Positions 61,157 through 64,000 of a DNA stretch of 64,000 nt are shown here, piece after piece. The DNA comes from Anoplolepis gracilipes. Taxonomy: Eukaryota; Arthropoda; Insecta; Hymenoptera; Formicidae. Where the stretch lies: contig NC_132970.1 in assembly GCF_047496725.1 (NCBI RefSeq), positions 24,082,001 through 24,146,000 on the forward strand. Reading direction: 5' to 3'. The notes beneath the pieces are model-generated. The model had not been told where the DNA came from. It searched no databases and worked only from the letters and a program-made list of their open reading frames with translations. The stretch's first letter is position 1, and every line of letters begins with the position of its first letter. Made by a program: the position numbers and the translations under genes.

Positions 61157-61373
61157 CACGGAGAAAATTTTATATTAAAAATTACTATGGTATATAGTAA
61201 CTGTGGAGCATTAGGAATCATTCTAACAATAAGTTAAAGTGCTACGTAAAACTGTAAAAATTGCGTAAATTGACGTAATTTTTATAGTTTTAGCACTTTA
61301 TTTTAAAATGATTCCTAATCACCTACAGTTATTACATAGTAATTTTTAATATAGTATAAAATTTTCTCTGTGT
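61157..61373. mobile_element. 217-bp hairpin MITE flanked by TA
   Basis: An almost complete inverted repeat. The left end CACGGAGAAAATTTTATA and the right end (reverse complement CACAGAGAAAATTTTATA) differ at one base. The symmetry continues through AAAAATTACTATG, GATTAGGAATCATT (left copy CATTAGGAATCATT) and AAGTGCTA to the centre near 61270. Both ends are flanked by the dinucleotide TA, the target duplication typical of Tc1/mariner-type elements. There is no coding capacity. Confidence 0.85.
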
Positions 61374-61375
61374 AT

Positions 61376-64000
61376 GGATCCTTATTTACATATTTATTTG
61401 TTATGTCAATATATACATATATGTATAATTAAAATACACATACATATTAATTAAAATTACAATTAAAAGATTCTGAAATAAATATAGAGAAAGAATAACA
61501 TTTTTTGGAAGACAGATTCAATTTTTACATTCCAAAATATTATATATAAAATATATAAATTTAGAAACGACCAGAAAAAGGGTCCTTGTATTGATATTTA
61601 GCATTTTACCAATATGTTTAACAATACTTATAGCTTAAACTATGATTGTAAGAATGAACTTGATGAAACTAATAATTTTTCAGAAGAGAAAATATTTACG
61701 TCGCGCGATATATACGTCAACATAATATACAATATACTATACATATACTATATTGTATTTGCGCATAATTATACGGTATTACACGCTACACGCTTGCTTG
61801 CACACAATATTAATTTTTAGCAACTTAACGTTTCGATAATTTTATGAATATTTACTTAGTAAAACCTGGAGTTCAGAGTCCTACAAAGTTGGATGGTCTT
61901 ATATAGAATTCGATAAAGCTGTTTTACATTCTTATTATCCATACGATATATGCACGCATAATAAGACAATCGCTTCATTTTTTTTTTTTTTTTTTTTTTT
62001 TTTTTGACATTTTCAATAATTTTCATGGCATTCCTGACACGTTTTACAACACTCCCAAAAACATGTTTATTTACGCGCGAACGATATTTAGTCTCACTTA
62101 ACCTCAAATCATAATTTAAATGTGATGAGTAATTGTACACGTCGTAACACAACCATACTGTAGCGTTTAGTATTAATGATAGCGATAAATTTCGTTTCTT
62201 CGACACTCACGACATTCGATCGTAAACACAACCTGACACTACATGTGACACTACATGCGACGAGCGTTAAGACGCGATTAAACATGTTGACTTGTGAATC
62301 TGAACTCTTGATATTCGGGACTAATAGCTATTCCCATTCGATCGATTAAATCTACATCACAAGTGTCACAAATATGACTGCGCGTGGCGAGACCGGACGG
62401 GCGTGGAAACAACCAAATGTGTTCCGATTCCGATTCCGTTGAAACACTGTAGTACGGTTTCGCGATTTCGACTTTATACTCCGACTCATTCGCGAATCAA
62501 AAATATGTAAATTTTTTATCTGATAGCTCATTTTTACTAAACGCGATATTAAAGTACCTATATCGAATATAGAATGCGAATTATTATAATTTTTATCATT
62601 TTAATTATTAACAAACGCGTTACAATAGTCATTAGATAATTGATTTATCTACCTATATATGTTCATTTATTTTTATAGTATTATAGATTGATTGCGTGTG
62701 AATAACGTATCAAGGTATACATGTAATAACATTTATCATAAGAATTTCGGCCTAATTTTCACGTAGTACTAATAATAAGTACGAAATTGTATTGAAAATA
62801 TATAGATATATATATGTGCATACATATATACATATAAAAAAGACGTGCGCGTGTGTGGGAAAAAGGAACAATCGCGGAGCTTGGCCGCTTTGTTTATATT
62901 TACTATGAAAGTATACAGTAGAATACAACAGCTAATCCGTTTAGACATGTGACGACGTGATATAATATATCAAACATGACGATTTCAGCAAAACGGGATA
63001 AGCAAGCGTTCAAAAATGAAAAGAACAAAAACCCATAAAAAGAACAAAGCGATACATTAAATACAATATATATAAAAATTTCATATTTCGTTGTACGTAC
63101 AATGTCGTACGTACTATGGATTGTGACAATTTTGGAATCTTATGAAAATATTATGAATATTATATTTCTTGCATATATGCAAATTGTCGCAATAATATTT
63201 TTTACTTACAGTTTACAAAATTATTACTTGTTTACCATTAGTACCGTTTTGGTTATTTATACAATCTATCTCGATTATCACGGAGGTTAGAACTTTTCAC
63301 AATTTTTTTTGTGTCAAAATTAATTGTAAGCCTATTTTTGATTCTTAAACCGAAATTAGGTTTGGGTTAATTTTTTTGAAGCGGAAGTGACGAAGCCCTT
63401 CCCTCGTCTATACGTTCTGTGTGAAATCTATGTAATTCATGTTTGTACATACGTATCACGTCGAATGTATATGAATGAGTAATAAAAACTGTTAATTTCT
63501 TTATATGTTTTCATTGTTTTGTTTATAACTTTTGTAAACAATTGCCGACTTTTTATCACGAAAGTTGCTGAGAAGCGTGAACTTGACAATATATGTCAAA
63601 ATCACATCTTGATGTGTTCTAAAAAGAAATATTTACTGGTTTTTTTGCGCAAGGTTTTTTTCTTGAAGGAGACGTGCTCGCACTTTTTCCTGGAAGAGAT
63701 ATTCGACGACACGTTTCTCCACCCCACTATCCAACCAAGCTACATTTTCCATAATCGTGTGAATCTCTTCGCGTTAGCGCTAGTATACGGATGAATTATA
63801 CACTTCGTGTTTCTCGCATTTCCTTATCTGTCACAAGTATATTTTATGTGTAAATGAATATCAGAAGTGTCGATCAAACAACGGGCAATTAGAATAAACA
63901 ATAAATACCTCTATTAACCGGTGACTTGTAAAGCATCTTTCGTAAACGACAAGATTATTTTTTTATCTGTCAAAAGTGGATGTCGCGTGTGAACAAATAT
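61376..64000. other. AT-rich spacer, possible 3' UTR-like right part
   Basis: AT-rich sequence with a 28-base poly(T) at 61978-62005 and a CpG-moderate stretch at 62210-62500. At 63440-63500 the plus strand shows TGTACATA (a Pumilio-like motif), GTATATG and AATAAA within 45 bp. Such a combination is found near polyadenylation sites. A 91-codon frame at 63519-63794 is not recognised. No gene is supported. Confidence 0.45.

Noticed and set aside
61856..62206. 116-codon minus-strand frame with a poly-lysine stretch
   Set aside because: The lysines come from the 28-base poly(T). The flanks are AT-rich and unremarkable.

Overview
The window looks like a stretch of insect nuclear genome. A hymenopteran, most likely an ant, is my best guess, but that is an inference from sequence texture and not from a recognised gene. 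The texture is long AT-rich, stop-dense stretches alternating every 1-3 kb with 0.3-1.2 kb GC- and CpG-rich patches, more than a dozen long (GA)n/(CT)n arrays, and palindromic transposon-like elements of the MITE type. Nothing prokaryotic is visible: no operons, no ribosome-binding-site series, no long ORFs that look like known enzymes. I recognise no conserved protein domain, rRNA, tRNA or CRISPR array.

Layout. 1-2.1 kb: two CpG-rich patches with GA tracts and one splice-flanked candidate exon. 2.1-7 kb: AT-rich spacer. 7-9 kb: an 86-bp CT array, a 7-bp tandem repeat and an exceptional (GAC)n array of about 110 perfect copies. 9-16.6 kb: spacer with one CpG patch at 11.4-11.9 kb. 16.6-17.1 kb: CpG patch with a candidate minus-strand first coding exon. 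17-23.4 kb: spacer with a possible 41-bp microexon. 23.4-30.5 kb: the densest run of CpG patches, including a CGG/GCC repeat island at 28.1-29.3 kb and a short ORF followed by an ATG-plus-donor at 29.8-30.2 kb. 30.5-51 kb: more of the same mosaic, with candidate exons near 40.8, 43.2 and 48.2 kb. 52.05-52.6 kb: a 550-bp foldback element. 55.6-57.0 kb: a cluster of diverged copies of one sequence module. 60.3-60.75 kb: a sense/antisense pair of reading frames around a pentanucleotide repeat. 61.16-61.37 kb: a 217-bp hairpin MITE flanked by TA.

Interpretation. The window is best read as intergenic or intronic sequence of a large-intron insect locus. Any genic content consists of short exons or 5' UTR exons that cannot be proven from one genome. 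All exon calls are hypotheses based on open frame plus a splice signal and carry low confidence. The supported features are the repeats and palindromes. I did not find a convincing new biological system. The observations most worth a second look are the 55.6-57.0 kb module cluster, the minus-strand exon candidates at 60.4 and 16.9 kb, the (GAC)n array and the two foldback elements.
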